This document shows, piece after piece, positions 54,246 to 63,445 of a stretch of DNA of 64,000 nucleotides. The first letter of the stretch is position 1. Every line of letters begins with the position of its first letter. A program made the translations under genes and the position numbers. The notes under the pieces were generated by a model, which saw nothing but the letters and a program-made list of their open reading frames with translations, ran no database searches and was not told the origin of the DNA. Source of the DNA: Megalonaias nervosa (taxonomy: Eukaryota; Mollusca; Bivalvia; Unionida; Unionidae); assembly GCA_016617855.1 (NCBI GenBank), contig JAECUM010012855.1, forward strand, positions 1 to 64,000, given 5' to 3'.

Positions 54246-54255
54246 CACCATTTCG

Positions 54256-54489
54256 TTAACACAGATGACATCTTACTGATCTTCTTCTCTTTCTCAGACT
54301 TCGTCTAATCGCTGGTCCGTAGATGAGGACTCGCTTCAGACAGTCCTGTATCTCCATATAGATCCTTCGTTTCCAAACAGTCGTCTCGGTGATCCGGATA
54401 ATAGTCCATGATGATTTAAAATACATGGGTAAGTCCGTACGGAACAGCATCGACGATACGAGAGTAGAGGATTTAATGTTTGTCCACAT
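54256..54489 (-). CDS. Small basic protein at the left end of Polinton B
   Basis: This 77-codon open frame reads outward towards the terminus. A TATAAATAAA box lies about 45 bp upstream on the minus strand (54530-54539). The product ends with an Arg-rich tail (RRSLRKRRRSVRCHLC) and has amphipathic segments (EIQDCLKRVLIYGPAI). No family is recognised. The promoter-like spacing typical of this element supports it as a gene. Confidence 0.45.
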   Translation of the reverse strand: MWTNIKSSTLVSSMLFRTDLPMYFKSSWTIIRITETTVWKRRIYMEIQDCLKRVLIYGPAIRRSLRKRRRSVRCHLC

Positions 54490-54662
54490 CTTGTGAAGAG
54501 AACAGGTGAAGGGAATGAAGTGAACCGCGTTTATTTATAGTGGAAGACCGGATTGAAACGGATTGAGATTGTTCACCAATCCAAACACGCGTTACAAAAT
54601 TCAGTCACTTCGCGGAGTCTGTCTTCCAATCCGAAGAGAGCTACCTGTGACGTCACATTCAC

Positions 54663-54670
54663 TATATAGA
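54663..54670 (+). promoter_or_regulatory. TATA box for the coiled-coil gene
   Basis: TATATAGA starts 58 bp before the ATG at 54721, within the element's usual 45-65 bp spacing. Confidence 0.55.
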
Positions 54671-54720
54671 TGCGCTAGCGTCTGTGCGCAGTGAATCGAT
54701 GCGACATTGTTTTGTGAAAC

Positions 54721-55142
54721 ATGACTGAAACTAAGAAGACGATGAATTGGGGTGCACCATCTGTGGAGACGAGAAGCGATGGCACAGCGCTACTTCCAGA
54801 AGAGGTCGATTTTAATTGGGATTTAGTAGATTTTCTCTCTTCGCCACCTTCTCCTTCTTTACCACAGGTCGAGGATTTTAAACAGAGACAGAAAGAAGAA
54901 TTGGAGAAATTTTTAAAACAGCAAAATGAGGCAGAACAGCATTTCTCCTTGAACAGCAACAGCGAGAAGAAGAGGCAAGAAGGAAACGACAGGAAGAAGA
55001 AGAAGCAGTAAAGAAGAAACAAGGTCTAGGAGAGAAGGAGAACAGTGAACCTCAAACGGTAGCGGTACTCTTGGACATTTTGGCAGAGTTAAGAAGTCTG
55101 AAACAAATGTATCAGACTTCTTTATTACGACCCAAGAGATAA
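54721..55142 (+). pseudogene. Polinton coiled-coil protein, one frameshift
   Basis: The frame begins MTETKKTMNWGAPSVETRSD and has an acidic Trp/Phe segment (VDFNWDLVDFLSS), then a Gln/Glu/Lys coiled coil (DFKQRQKEELEKFLKQQN). Near 54945 the register changes by one base. The coiled coil continues in the other frame (REEEARRKRQEEEEAVKK) and ends with TVAVLLDILAELRSLKQMYQ before TAA at 55140-55142. Total length would be about 140 codons. A role in the virion or in replication is unknown. Confidence 0.6.
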
Positions 55143-55381
55143 AGACCTTCCCGAGCCAAACAGTCCAACCCTGTTACTACACCTGAGATACCACCCCTAG
55201 TGATTTCTACCAAATCATTGACAGGAGCAAGTCCAGAAGTAGGCATTGGCCGTGGCAAAGGCTTAAGACAGCTAAACCTGATTGCTTCTCGTTCCTGAGT
55301 TTGTTTTTTGAAAACCACAAGCACCCAAAGGCCCTTTTCAGGACCACTCACTTCTTTCAAAAAGAGATAGTACTCATTTTG
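55112..55381 (-). pseudogene. Unknown minus-strand ORF in Polinton B
   Basis: An open stretch without an in-frame ATG reads FWQNEYYLFLKEVSGPEKGL, WVLVVFKKQTQER, then a Pro/Gly-rich tail with NDLVEITRGG. The aromatic start and alternating hydrophobic strand look protein-like. An ATG one base out of register at about 55372 suggests a frameshift just after the start. It overlaps the 3' end of the coiled-coil gene on the other strand. No family is recognised. Confidence 0.4.
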
Positions 55382-55638
55382 CCAAAATCAATAAAACTCA
55401 AAATCCCTTTTATTTTTTTAACCCTCTGATGTACGTGTGTGAGTGGATGAGTGTAGGTCCTTATTGTTTTAAATAATCAAAACCATGAGACACTACGTTT
55501 TTTTCAGTCTGGTCTATTCTGGTACAAAGTTTTACAATTTAATATCACTACACAACACAACACTTTTTTAAAAAAAGTTCATAGACTTCGACTGTCTCTT
55601 TTTTCTTCACTCTCTCTGTTTTTTTATTTTCTTTACTT

Positions 55639-56044
55639 TCACAGTTTTTTCCTCCTCTTCCTCCTGACTTTTTTCTCTTCTTTTCTTTTCTTTTCTGTCT
55701 TCTCTTTCTGAATGTGTCGGGGTTCTTCTTTTGCCGAGGGTACCTCTTCTTCTTCTTCCTCCTCCAGCTCCTGTTGTTTCTTAGGGCAGTCTGAAGACCA
55801 ATGCCCTTTCTCTTGACAATGATAACAGGTATCTTGACTTTTGTCTCTTTTGACATTGGTCTTGCTTTTTTTGACGGTCAGGACATTCTGTAGCCCAATG
55901 CCCTTTCTTCTGACAGATATAGCAAGTATCTTGACTTTTATCTCGCAAGGAGGGGGAGTAGTCCGTCGGCTTGTCTGAAGAAAACTTTCGTATGACACCT
56001 CTCAAAGCTCTGATCAGAAGTTCGATCTGTGTGGGTTCTTCCAT
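55639..56044 (-). pseudogene. Two-zinc-knuckle protein, divergent from PolB, one frameshift
   Basis: The ATG at 56044 opens a frame with a helical N-terminus (MEEPTQIELLIRALRGVIRK) and a CCHC knuckle, CYICQKKGHWATEC. A frameshift at about 55860-55880 leads to a second, nearly identical module, CYHCQEKGHWSSDC, each preceded by DKSQDT. Both fit C-x2-C-x4-H-x4-C. The tail is a long Glu tract and then a Lys/Arg tract (VRRKRRKKL). CCHC knuckles bind single-stranded RNA or DNA, as in retroviral Gag. A TATATAAAG box (56097-56105, minus strand) sits ~55 bp upstream. Confidence 0.75.
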
Positions 56045-56096
56045 CGTGCTGGTCGGCTTGACAGTGACATGAATACTGAGAGGGAAGGCACCAGCC

Positions 56097-56105
56097 CTTT
56101 ATATA
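56097..56105 (-). promoter_or_regulatory. TATA box for the zinc-knuckle gene
   Basis: Read on the minus strand, TATATAAAG lies about 55 bp before the ATG at 56044. With the plus-strand box at 56126 it makes a divergent promoter of about 135 bp between the two start codons. Confidence 0.6.
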
Positions 56106-56125
56106 CACACTGAGCCTGACATGGA

Positions 56126-56133
56126 TATATAGG
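56126..56133 (+). promoter_or_regulatory. TATA box for PolB
   Basis: TATATAGG begins 54 bp before the PolB ATG at 56180. Confidence 0.55.
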
Positions 56134-56179
56134 GGTCCATGGTGTTTCAAATGTAGTCATTTGACTTTTTGCAGTCAAG

Positions 56180-59100
56180 ATGAAACGAGCGCATCATTTC
56201 GTAAAGAAAGGAGAAGAAAGTAAGAGGCAGAAACGTGATTTATCGCCTCGCACAGTAACTGAAGTCTTGGCTCAAATTCATGCCAGCGATTTTGAAGATG
56301 AGATGAGTGAGCCAGAATCCAGACCCAGAGAGTCTACACCAAGTCAAAGTCCATCACCACCAGTAAACCCTGAAAAGTACTTTCACATTCGAGAGACCGA
56401 CAAACGCTACTCTAGAAAATTTAGAACTACGGCTTACACGTACACAGTGAAGTTTAAAGATTTCAGTTCGACGTACCGTTGGAGAAAGCGGAAGGGTTCA
56501 TCACCGATGTGGGGGATTCTTTGTTAACCACACTAAAACGGCAATGTGAAGCCAAAGAAGACGATCGCTTGAGACTTTCCATTCATCACGACAGTTTGAA
56601 GTCCCCCGTTTGGATCGAGTTTAGCAGCCCGGCAGAACTGACACCTTCCAAAGTCATGGACAAAGTTCAACACGTACAACAATCCAACGACAAGTTTCAC
56701 ATCACCGATGGAAAAGCGACACTGTTCATGACCCACGTGTCTCTTCCCCAAGGGACAGGACGCAAAAACGTGTTATTGGTGGACGACGTTCGCATCACCA
56801 AAAAGAGTCTCGTCCAAATTAACAATCCTCACGACAAGATGTGTTTAGCCCGTGCCATCGTCGTGGGACGAACGTATGCCAACAAGAACGATACGGTAGA
56901 ATGGAAAAGAGCTTGGCAAACTATTCAACAATCGGACCCAGCCAAACAACGAAGAGAAGCAGAACTCCTGTTACAGCAAGCGGGGATATCCAAAGACACC
57001 ACATGTGGCATTCCTGCAAAGCAAACATTGCAAGACGTCTTGGCTCCACGCTACACATTGAAAGTGCACCCTCAAGAAGTGCGTGGACCTCTGTTATTTC
57101 GAGGCAAAGATTTCAAAGACGGAAAATACATTCACGTCTATCATCACGATGAACATTTTGATGCCATCACCAGTATCACTGCATTCCTGGGATACAGTTA
57201 TTACTGTAAGAAATGTGACTATGGCTATAAAAATCGAGAGCAACACATACATTGCGGATCGAAATGTGAGGGATGTTTAGCCTCTAAACCCTCTCTTGAC
57301 GAAGGACAAGAACGAGTGCATTGCCCAGCTTGTCAGCGCACGTTTGTCAGCCCTGCCTGTTACCAACAACATCTAAAGACCCAATGTTCACAGCAGAAAT
57401 GTGCTTGCCAACTCCTGAGATTGTGCTCTACTTGTGGACAAGGCATACGTACCAATAATGCCAAGGCGCACGACTGTTCAGGAAAGAAGCGATGTCACAT
57501 TTGTCGCCAAATCGTGGACATGGAACACCAGTACTACATTCAAAAATACCATTCCAAACATGAAGAAGAAGAAGATGAACAGAAGAAAGGCAATTTCATA
57601 TTTTTCGATTCGAATGCATGCAAGAGACTGGTATTCGCATTCCTAATTTCTGCGTCGCTCACCGAGCGTGCGAGAAGTGCATCCAAGAGCCTATCTTTAC
57701 TCATTGCCCTCATTGCAGCAAGATTCCTGGAGGACGTGAAAAAAATCTTTCGGGGACCGAATACGCTGACCGATTTCGCCCAATGGATCTTAGACCCCAT
57801 TGACGAGACGTGGAGCCAAGAGGACATCGAACGTTACGGAGATTGTCATCGCTATGCCACGGTGATGGCTCACAATTTTTCGGGATACGATGGGCAATTT
57901 CTCCTCAGATATTATACGGAACAAAGTACCGAACGTCCTTAAGTGACTTTGAACGGAGTCAGAATCATTTCCATGCAAGTGGGACAAGTGCAGTTTAAAG
58001 ATTCGATGAGTTACTTGGCCATGCCTTTGAGCCGCATGCCTAAAACGTTTGGAATGACAGAAATGGCCAAAGGCTCTTTTCCACACTTTTTCAATACCGA
58101 AGCCAATCAACACTCCGTTCTACCCCATTTGCCTGAGGCTCACTACTACGACCCCGACAACATGCGTACCGAACAACGAAAAGTTTTCTACGAATGGTAC
58201 CACACTCACGCTTCAGACCCCTACGACTTTCAGGAAGAAATGTTAAAATATTTTCGTTCCGATGTGGACATTTTTACGGCGTTTCTGTGGAAAATTTCGA
58301 GAATTATTCATGGAGTACGGAGGGATCGACCCTTTGAAAGAAGCCTTCACCATTGCCAAAGCGTGTTCCTTAGTGTACCGAAAACGATTCATGCCCGAAA
58401 ACACCCTAGCTGTCATAAGTCCTCAATCGACGAATTTTGTCAAGCGCCAATACTCGGTCAAAGCCCTACGCTGGTTACATTACTTGTGCGACAAGGAGGA
58501 CAAATGGATCCAAGACGCTCGCAACGGAGGAGGCGAAAAGACCATCAGAACGTATTCAGTGGATGATTGGGACTTAGAAAACCCCAAGATCGTGTACGAG
58601 TTTAACGGATGCTTATTTCACGGTTGTCTCATCTGCTACCCTCAACGTAACACGACAAATCAGTTTTTACAACGAACCATGGAAGACTTGTACCAGGCCA
58701 CTTGTCAGCGGCGCTTGAAGTTAGAAGAGCAAGGATACCAAGTGGTAGAAATGTGGGAACACGAGTGTACGATCACTGTTTGAAAACCGATCCCGAGTTT
58801 AAGCACATCGTGGAAAGTTACAAGCTGGTGGACCCACTGAACCCAAGGGACAGTTTGTACGGAGGACGGACGAATGCCACCTGTTTGCTGTACCAAGCCG
58901 ACGAGGAGAAAGGAGAAGAAATCAAATACTTGGACGTGTGTTCTCTGTATCCGTACGTGTGCAAATACTGTCACTTTTCCGCAGGGCACCCGCAATTGCT
59001 GACGGAACACATTGACCTGGAAAACATTCGGCAATACGAAGGATTGATCAAGTGCAAAGTCTTGCCTCCCACAAACTTGTACCATCCCGTTTTACCACAC

Positions 59101-60255
59101 CATTGCCAAGGAAAACTTATGTTTCCCCTTTGTCGTACTTGTGCCGAAACATGCAACCAAGACCGACCTTGTCAGCATAGTCACGAAGAACGCGCTTTAA
59201 CTGGAACGTTGGTCAGCGTGGAATTGTTCAAAGCTCTGGACCTGGGATATCAACTGTTAGAAGTGTACGAAATTTACCACCTTCACAAGACAGAAAAATA
59301 CCACAAGGGCGACGAGACTCAAAAAGGCATTTTCGCAGGCTACGTGAATGCCTTTTTAAAACTGAAACAAGAAGCCAGCGGCTATCCTTCCTGGTGCCAC
59401 ACTCCCGTAGGCCAAAAGAAATTCAAGGAGAAATACTGGGAGCAGGAAGGCATCACTTTAGACCAAGTCGAGAAAAACGAAGGCAGGCGATTGTTTGCCA
59501 AAGTGATGTTAAATTGCTTGTGGGGCAAAATGGCACAACGACCGTGTTTACTCAAGACGAAGTATTGGCAGAACCTTCCCGCTACTTCCAGACGATTCAC
59601 GACAAAACCAAAAACATGAAACACGTGGATGTCGTTCGTGAGGACTTGATCTTAGTCAATTACGAAGAAGAAATGTACTTTGTAGAAGCCGACGAATTTG
59701 GAAATGTCATCATTGCGGCTTACGTGACAGCCCATGCTCGCTTTAAACTGTACGAAGCTTTAGAACTATTAGGAGATCGTGTGCTGTATTTTGACACGGA
59801 CAGTTGCATCTACATCGATCGTCTGGGTCAACAACACCTTAACATCGAAGGAGACCGTTTAGGAGCCTGGACGGACGAGCATCCCGACGACAAGATTCTA
59901 AGTTTTGCAAGTGGCGGTCCCAAACATTACGGCTACGAATACCGAGACCCACAAGGAGAAGTGCACACGGAGTGTAAAGTGAAAGGATTGACTCAATTAT
60001 CGCACCAGTCGACTGGTGAACTTTGGCGTCTTGAAAGAAGCCTTGCAGTCTGGACAGGATGGAAATTTTAAAGTGACCACCCACGAACCGCACAAGATTG
60101 TACGTTTACCCACACACCAAATCGTCAGACGACCCTTGGAAAAAGTCTATCAAATCGTGTGCCAGAAGCGAGTACGGCTTCCCAATCACTTCACTTTACC
60201 GTACGGTCAAGTCGATATTGGTCAGAATATAAAAAGAGACAACGTCCAAGACTGA
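56180..60255 (+). pseudogene. Polinton protein-primed DNA polymerase B, copy B
   Basis: It starts MKRAHHFVKKGEESKRQKRD (56180), and a frameshift near 56475 moves into a long frame to 57942. That frame carries the zinc-finger domain (CKKCDYGYKNREQHIHCGSKC, CPACQRTF, CSTCGQ). The exonuclease motif I region (FIFFD...) is scrambled between two compensating indels near 57610 and 57730. A TAA at 57940 replaces the AAA of copy A. Further shifts occur near 58275, 58770, 59530 and 59990. Motif A DVCSLYP is at 58933, motif B KVMLNCLWGK at about 59500 and motif C YFDTDSC at 59786-59806; all three are intact. The C-terminus KRVRLPNHFTLPYG is typical of Polinton PolB. Copy A's TAG just after it is CAG here, extending the frame to 60255. 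It would replicate the linear element using a protein primer. Confidence 0.92.
60228..60235 (+). promoter_or_regulatory. TATA box for the BIR gene
   Basis: TATAAAAA overlaps the last codons of PolB and lies 63 bp before the position (60291) aligned to the copy A start ATG; copy A has the same box and spacing. Confidence 0.6.
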
Positions 60256-60290
60256 TAGTTTGTTGTCACTACCAACACCAAGCGAGAAAG

Positions 60291-60923
60291 GTGAATCCTT
60301 TCAAACAGCAAGTATCAAGCGTAAGACTCAAGTCCAACGAGAAACTCGAGTACGATGCTGTGCCTTGCAGTGGTAGGGATGCCGTACGCTATGACCTCAG
60401 CGATTCTGTATCACATCATGGAAATTTTGCTACGACTGTACCTACCATGGAAATTGATGCAGTGCGTGTCAAACCTTACGGATGCGAAAGCGATGCCACT
60501 CGTCATCGTACGTCTTTTCACTTTACTGTCTTTCATGGTGGATGTCATCATTATGAAACCATGCGGCTACCAGCCTACGGATGTCATCCAAAACTGAGCA
60601 AACTCCTACATATTTCACTGTACCGTCATCGAAATGAACCTGTGAAAGATGAATATTCGTTCCCTGTGCGATTGCCTGAATACCGTGACTTCGAAAGTCG
60701 ATTCCAAACTTTCCAAGGAAAATGGCCAAAATATCTGGGAGGACCTACGCCCTAAGAATTAGCTAGAGCCGGATTTATCTACTTGGGCGAAGGGGACGAC
60801 GTCAAGTGCTTCAGTTGCGGTGTGTCACTTCGCGAGTGGGAGAAGAAAGATTGCGCTTACCTGGAACATACTCGATGGTCTCCAGATTGTCACTACCTAC
60901 CTTTAGTAGGACCTCGTCATTGA
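60291..60923 (+). pseudogene. BIR-domain (IAP-like) protein, copy B
   Basis: One register runs 60291-60923 (about 210 codons). The start aligned to copy A's ATG is GTG here, and a premature TAA lies at 60753-60755 where copy A has GAA. The last third is a BIR domain: YRDFESRFQTFQGKW, ELARAGFIYLGEGDDV, then a zinc site C-x2-C-x16-H-x6-C starting KCFSCGVSLREWE and ending EHTRWSPDC. BIR domains of inhibitor-of-apoptosis proteins bind caspases or their regulators in the cytoplasm, so this could block cell suicide during replication. The N-terminal 130 residues are unlike any domain I know. No RING finger follows. Confidence 0.85.
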
Positions 60924-60996
60924 AGTGGCATATCATGTCGTTTAAGAAACCAGCTGCTTGGCTAGGAGACAAACGTTGGACAACACCTATTTAAAC

Positions 60997-61259
60997 CCCA
61001 CTGGAAAAATAATCTTCAAACATTACCAAACGAATTGCAAGAGAATATCTACAAGGACATTTGGCTGGGACTTGCCAGAGCAAAATCTCGATGGGTGACT
61101 GAGGAACTTTTATGTCGAGAAATTCACAAGAGGAAATTGACAAAAGTCAACAAACAAGTCAGACTTCTCTGGATCAAGGGTGCGTTCTTCCGAATATTCC
61201 GCTTTAGACCATTTACATTTGAAGATTTTATTGACATTCTTGACCGTTTCCTGGAATAG
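60997..61259 (+). pseudogene. Extra LPxEL-type accessory protein, copy B only
   Basis: An open stretch without an ATG reads NLQTLPNELQENIYKDIW, then ARAKSRWVTEELL and FRPFTFEDFIDILDRFLE. It resembles the start of the next gene (NLQENIRGLPVELRERIY), so the two look like a tandem duplication. Copy A goes directly from BIR to the second gene. The loss of the start codon makes expression doubtful. Confidence 0.45.
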
Positions 61260-61327
61260 CAGTGGCCAGAAATTACTCACTACTTTCGTTACTTTCGCTC
61301 TAGGAGAAGTGTTTGACTGACATAGTC

Positions 61328-61753
61328 ATGGATAATTTACAAGAGAACATTCGTGGTTTGCCTGTGGAGTTGAGAGAACGCATTTACCGAGAGTTGGTCA
61401 AAATACAAGTGAAACGCAAAGTACAATTGCATTCGTTACGTCACCGATGTTTAAAGCACTGGTACCTGAATGCTATAAGAGGACTGATTCTGATGAAAGT
61501 GTTCCAGTGGTCTGACATTGATGAATCTCGTGAAATTCATAAATTTTTGGATGCCACTCATTCAACTTGCAAGGTGATCCTAATACACCGAATTCCAGAA
61601 AACGAGTTAGAGGAATACCAAAATCTTTTACACAACGTTAACTTAGTTCAAGAGGAAACTTCTGTACGACTTGTGGTATGTGTGTTAGTGACTAAACATT
61701 TTTGGTACGGTATTAAAATGAAACCGATATTGTTCAAAAAGTACACTTATTAA
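61328..61753 (+). CDS. LPxEL-type accessory protein (142 aa)
   Basis: The open frame from ATG 61328 starts MDNLQENIRGLPVELRERIY and continues HRCLKHWYLNAIRGLILMK, VFQWSDIDES and VVCVLVTKHFWYGIKM. It is the intact version of the broken copy A gene at 25954. The N-terminal LPVELRERIYREL is faintly like an F-box helix, and the C-terminal VVCVLVT strand recurs in the next gene (VVCVLVTCFLGF), hinting at shared ancestry. Function is unknown; its position among accessory genes suggests a host-interaction role. Confidence 0.6.
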   Translation: MDNLQENIRGLPVELRERIYRELVKIQVKRKVQLHSLRHRCLKHWYLNAIRGLILMKVFQWSDIDESREIHKFLDATHSTCKVILIHRIPENELEEYQNLLHNVNLVQEETSVRLVVCVLVTKHFWYGIKMKPILFKKYTY

Positions 61754-61768
61754 CTTACACCAAGAGGG

Positions 61769-61776
61769 TATAAAAA
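61769..61776 (+). promoter_or_regulatory. TATA box close to a small accessory gene
   Basis: TATAAAAA lies only 17 bp before the ATG at 61786. Copy A has the same arrangement (26399). The usual start site ~30 bp downstream of a TATA box would then fall inside this reading frame. Confidence 0.55.
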
Positions 61777-61785
61777 CGGACTACC

Positions 61786-62010
61786 ATGCCACGACCTTTA
61801 TCATTCGTGATACTACAGATTCCGTGGAAGGAAATCAATGACAATATTAAAACGGTGGAGGATTACGATCGCCTATTACGAGAAATGTGTCCATTGAATT
61901 GGGATCGACGTGTGGTGTGTGTCTTAGTGACTTGCTTTCTGGGATTTCGTTTACCGGTCGATTCCTTGTGGACTCTTTACGAACAGTACATACCACTCCA
62001 AAAAGCATGA
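61786..62010 (+). CDS. Small accessory protein (74 aa)
   Basis: The intact frame reads MPRPLSFVILQIPWKEINDN, TVEDYDRLLREMCPLNWDRR and VVCVLVTCFLGFRLPVDSLW. The VVCVLVT segment also occurs in the previous gene. It ends ...GCATGA, where the stop TGA overlaps the ATG of the next gene at 62007 by four bases. The closeness of the TATA box makes the exact start uncertain; a later in-frame start or use of the transcript only for the next gene is possible. No family is recognised. Confidence 0.5.
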   Translation: MPRPLSFVILQIPWKEINDNIKTVEDYDRLLREMCPLNWDRRVVCVLVTCFLGFRLPVDSLWTLYEQYIPLQKA

Positions 62011-62261
62011 AAGTGGTCCTTTTAAATGTACACGAAAAACTCATTCTGCTCAAAGCTTTGCGCTTTCATCTCGATACTTCTCGACAACCTCTACAGGAAA
62101 GAAAGATTCGTCAACTTTTAGGTACTGAAGATGTGTACGATGATGTGTGTGTAGCTTGTGACTTACACCCTCACTGGAAAGATGTACATGACTGGAAAAC
62201 TTGGGGTTTCGAGGCTTGGATAAAAGAAGTGGCACACTATGCCCAAAATTTGTCACCCTAA
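62007..62261 (+). CDS. Small accessory protein (84 aa)
   Basis: The frame from ATG 62007 reads MKVVLLNVHEKLILLKALRF, then QERKIRQLLGTEDVYDDVCV and HWKDVHDWKTWGFEAWIKEV. It is helical and Trp-rich at its C-terminus. It overlaps the next gene's start (62239) by 23 bp. Copy A's version is broken after about 34 codons. Function is unknown. Confidence 0.55.
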   Translation: MKVVLLNVHEKLILLKALRFHLDTSRQPLQERKIRQLLGTEDVYDDVCVACDLHPHWKDVHDWKTWGFEAWIKEVAHYAQNLSP

Positions 62262-62472
62262 AAAATTAAAACGTTCCGTGAAAAAAGTAACTTTTAAACG
62301 TGTGTTAGTGACAGTACCAGAAGAAAAAGAAGAACCACCACCTTCAGGACAGGACAGGACTGTCATTAAACATCCGCGAAATACCATTTCACGAGGACCC
62401 TTGTGTGACTGTGCCAAGGAGTGTACAGACTTTAAGAACATTACACACTGTCCCTATGATACCACCTCTTGA
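62239..62472 (+). CDS. Small accessory protein (77 aa)
   Basis: The intact frame has a basic start (MPKICHPKKLKRSVKKVTFK), a Pro/Glu-rich middle (VPEEKEEPPPSGQDR) and a Cys cluster (GPLCDCAKECTDFK...HCPYD). The Cys/His residues near the C-terminus might bind zinc. Copy A's counterpart near 26880-27117 is broken. Function is unknown. Confidence 0.5.
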   Translation: MPKICHPKKLKRSVKKVTFKRVLVTVPEEKEEPPPSGQDRTVIKHPRNTISRGPLCDCAKECTDFKNITHCPYDTTS

Positions 62473-62584
62473 TCACCACAAATGATGTACAGAGACTTGT
62501 TTATATTCCACTATGATCGTTAAGATGTGTCTTTTATTCATGTACTTACTTTTAAAGACGACAATAAACGTGTCCTGAAAAAAG

Positions 62585-62592
62585 TATAAAAT
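62585..62592 (+). promoter_or_regulatory. TATA box for the packaging ATPase gene
   Basis: TATAAAAT starts 60 bp before the ATG at 62645; copy A has TATAAAAA about 53 bp before its ATG at 27301. Confidence 0.6.
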
Positions 62593-62644
62593 CACTTGTC
62601 TTGTCTGTCTTCCTGTCAAGAGTGACATTCCTTACATTACTACT

Positions 62645-63367
62645 ATGGCTACCTGTACTGTTTCTGCTCCCTCTTCCTCCACTGTCAATGTCATCGACGA
62701 ACACTTAGGTCGGACTAGTTGGGAGGCCTTGTATCTTCGCCATCCCTTTAACATGCTCATTGCCGGACCTAGCGGTTCAGGCAAAACCGAATTTGTCAAA
62801 CGTTTGATCGAACATAAACATCATTTGATCGATCGTCCACCTCAACGCATCGTGTGGTGTTACAAAGAGTGGCAATCGGCGTACAGCCTTCTGCGAGAAA
62901 GTCAAGGCGATTCCATCGTCTTTGTGGAAGGCACTCCTGGCCAAGACGACGGGATCGTGTCTGACCCTAGTCAAACCCATTGGGTTATTTTTGACGACAT
63001 GTTAGGGGAAGACGAACAAGAAATTAAGCTGTGGTTTACGCGCAAAGGGCATCATCGTAATGCCAGTGTCATTTACATCACTCAAAATATGTTGCAACAA
63101 AGTAAAGCCCATCGCACTATCAGTCTCAATGCTCATTACGTTGTGTTGTTTAAAAGCCCTAGAGATAAATCGCAAGTGCAAGTGTTAGCCAAACAGTTAG
63201 GAACGTCTTGGCTGACTCATGCGTACGACGATGCCACTCAAACCCCACACGCTTATTTACTCGTGGATTTAAAACCCACTACCCCCGATTATTTGCGATT
63301 TCGTTCCCATCTGTTTCACCACTGGTGCCACGATGGAGGGCCTGTCGTGTACACGTCCCCGTCGTAG
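62645..63367 (+). CDS. FtsK/HerA-superfamily genome packaging ATPase (240 aa), intact
   Basis: The complete frame shows Walker A GPSGSGKT at residues 41-48 (Lys47), Walker B VIFDD at 114-118, and a sensor-like IYITQN at 143-148. Later parts include HYVVLFKSPRDKSQVQVLAK and TPHAYLLVDLKPTTPDYLRF. The length and motifs fit the Polinton/adenovirus IVa2-like and poxvirus A32-like packaging ATPases, which pump the linear genome into preformed capsids. It has its own TATA box. Copy A's gene carries a stop and an altered Walker A motif. This is the best preserved enzyme gene in the window, with no lesion visible. Confidence 0.92.
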   Translation: MATCTVSAPSSSTVNVIDEHLGRTSWEALYLRHPFNMLIAGPSGSGKTEFVKRLIEHKHHLIDRPPQRIVWCYKEWQSAYSLLRESQGDSIVFVEGTPGQDDGIVSDPSQTHWVIFDDMLGEDEQEIKLWFTRKGHHRNASVIYITQNMLQQSKAHRTISLNAHYVVLFKSPRDKSQVQVLAKQLGTSWLTHAYDDATQTPHAYLLVDLKPTTPDYLRFRSHLFHHWCHDGGPVVYTSPS

Positions 63368-63400
63368 ACTTAACAACAACCACAACAACCATAAAAAGTC

Positions 63401-63408
63401 TATAAAAA
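63401..63408 (+). promoter_or_regulatory. TATA box for the core protein gene
   Basis: TATAAAAA is 45 bp before the ATG at 63446; in copy A the box at 28020 is also exactly 45 bp before the ATG at 28065. Confidence 0.65.
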
Positions 63409-63445
63409 CCTCGGTCACTTGGGGTCTGTCTCACACAGCGTCAAC

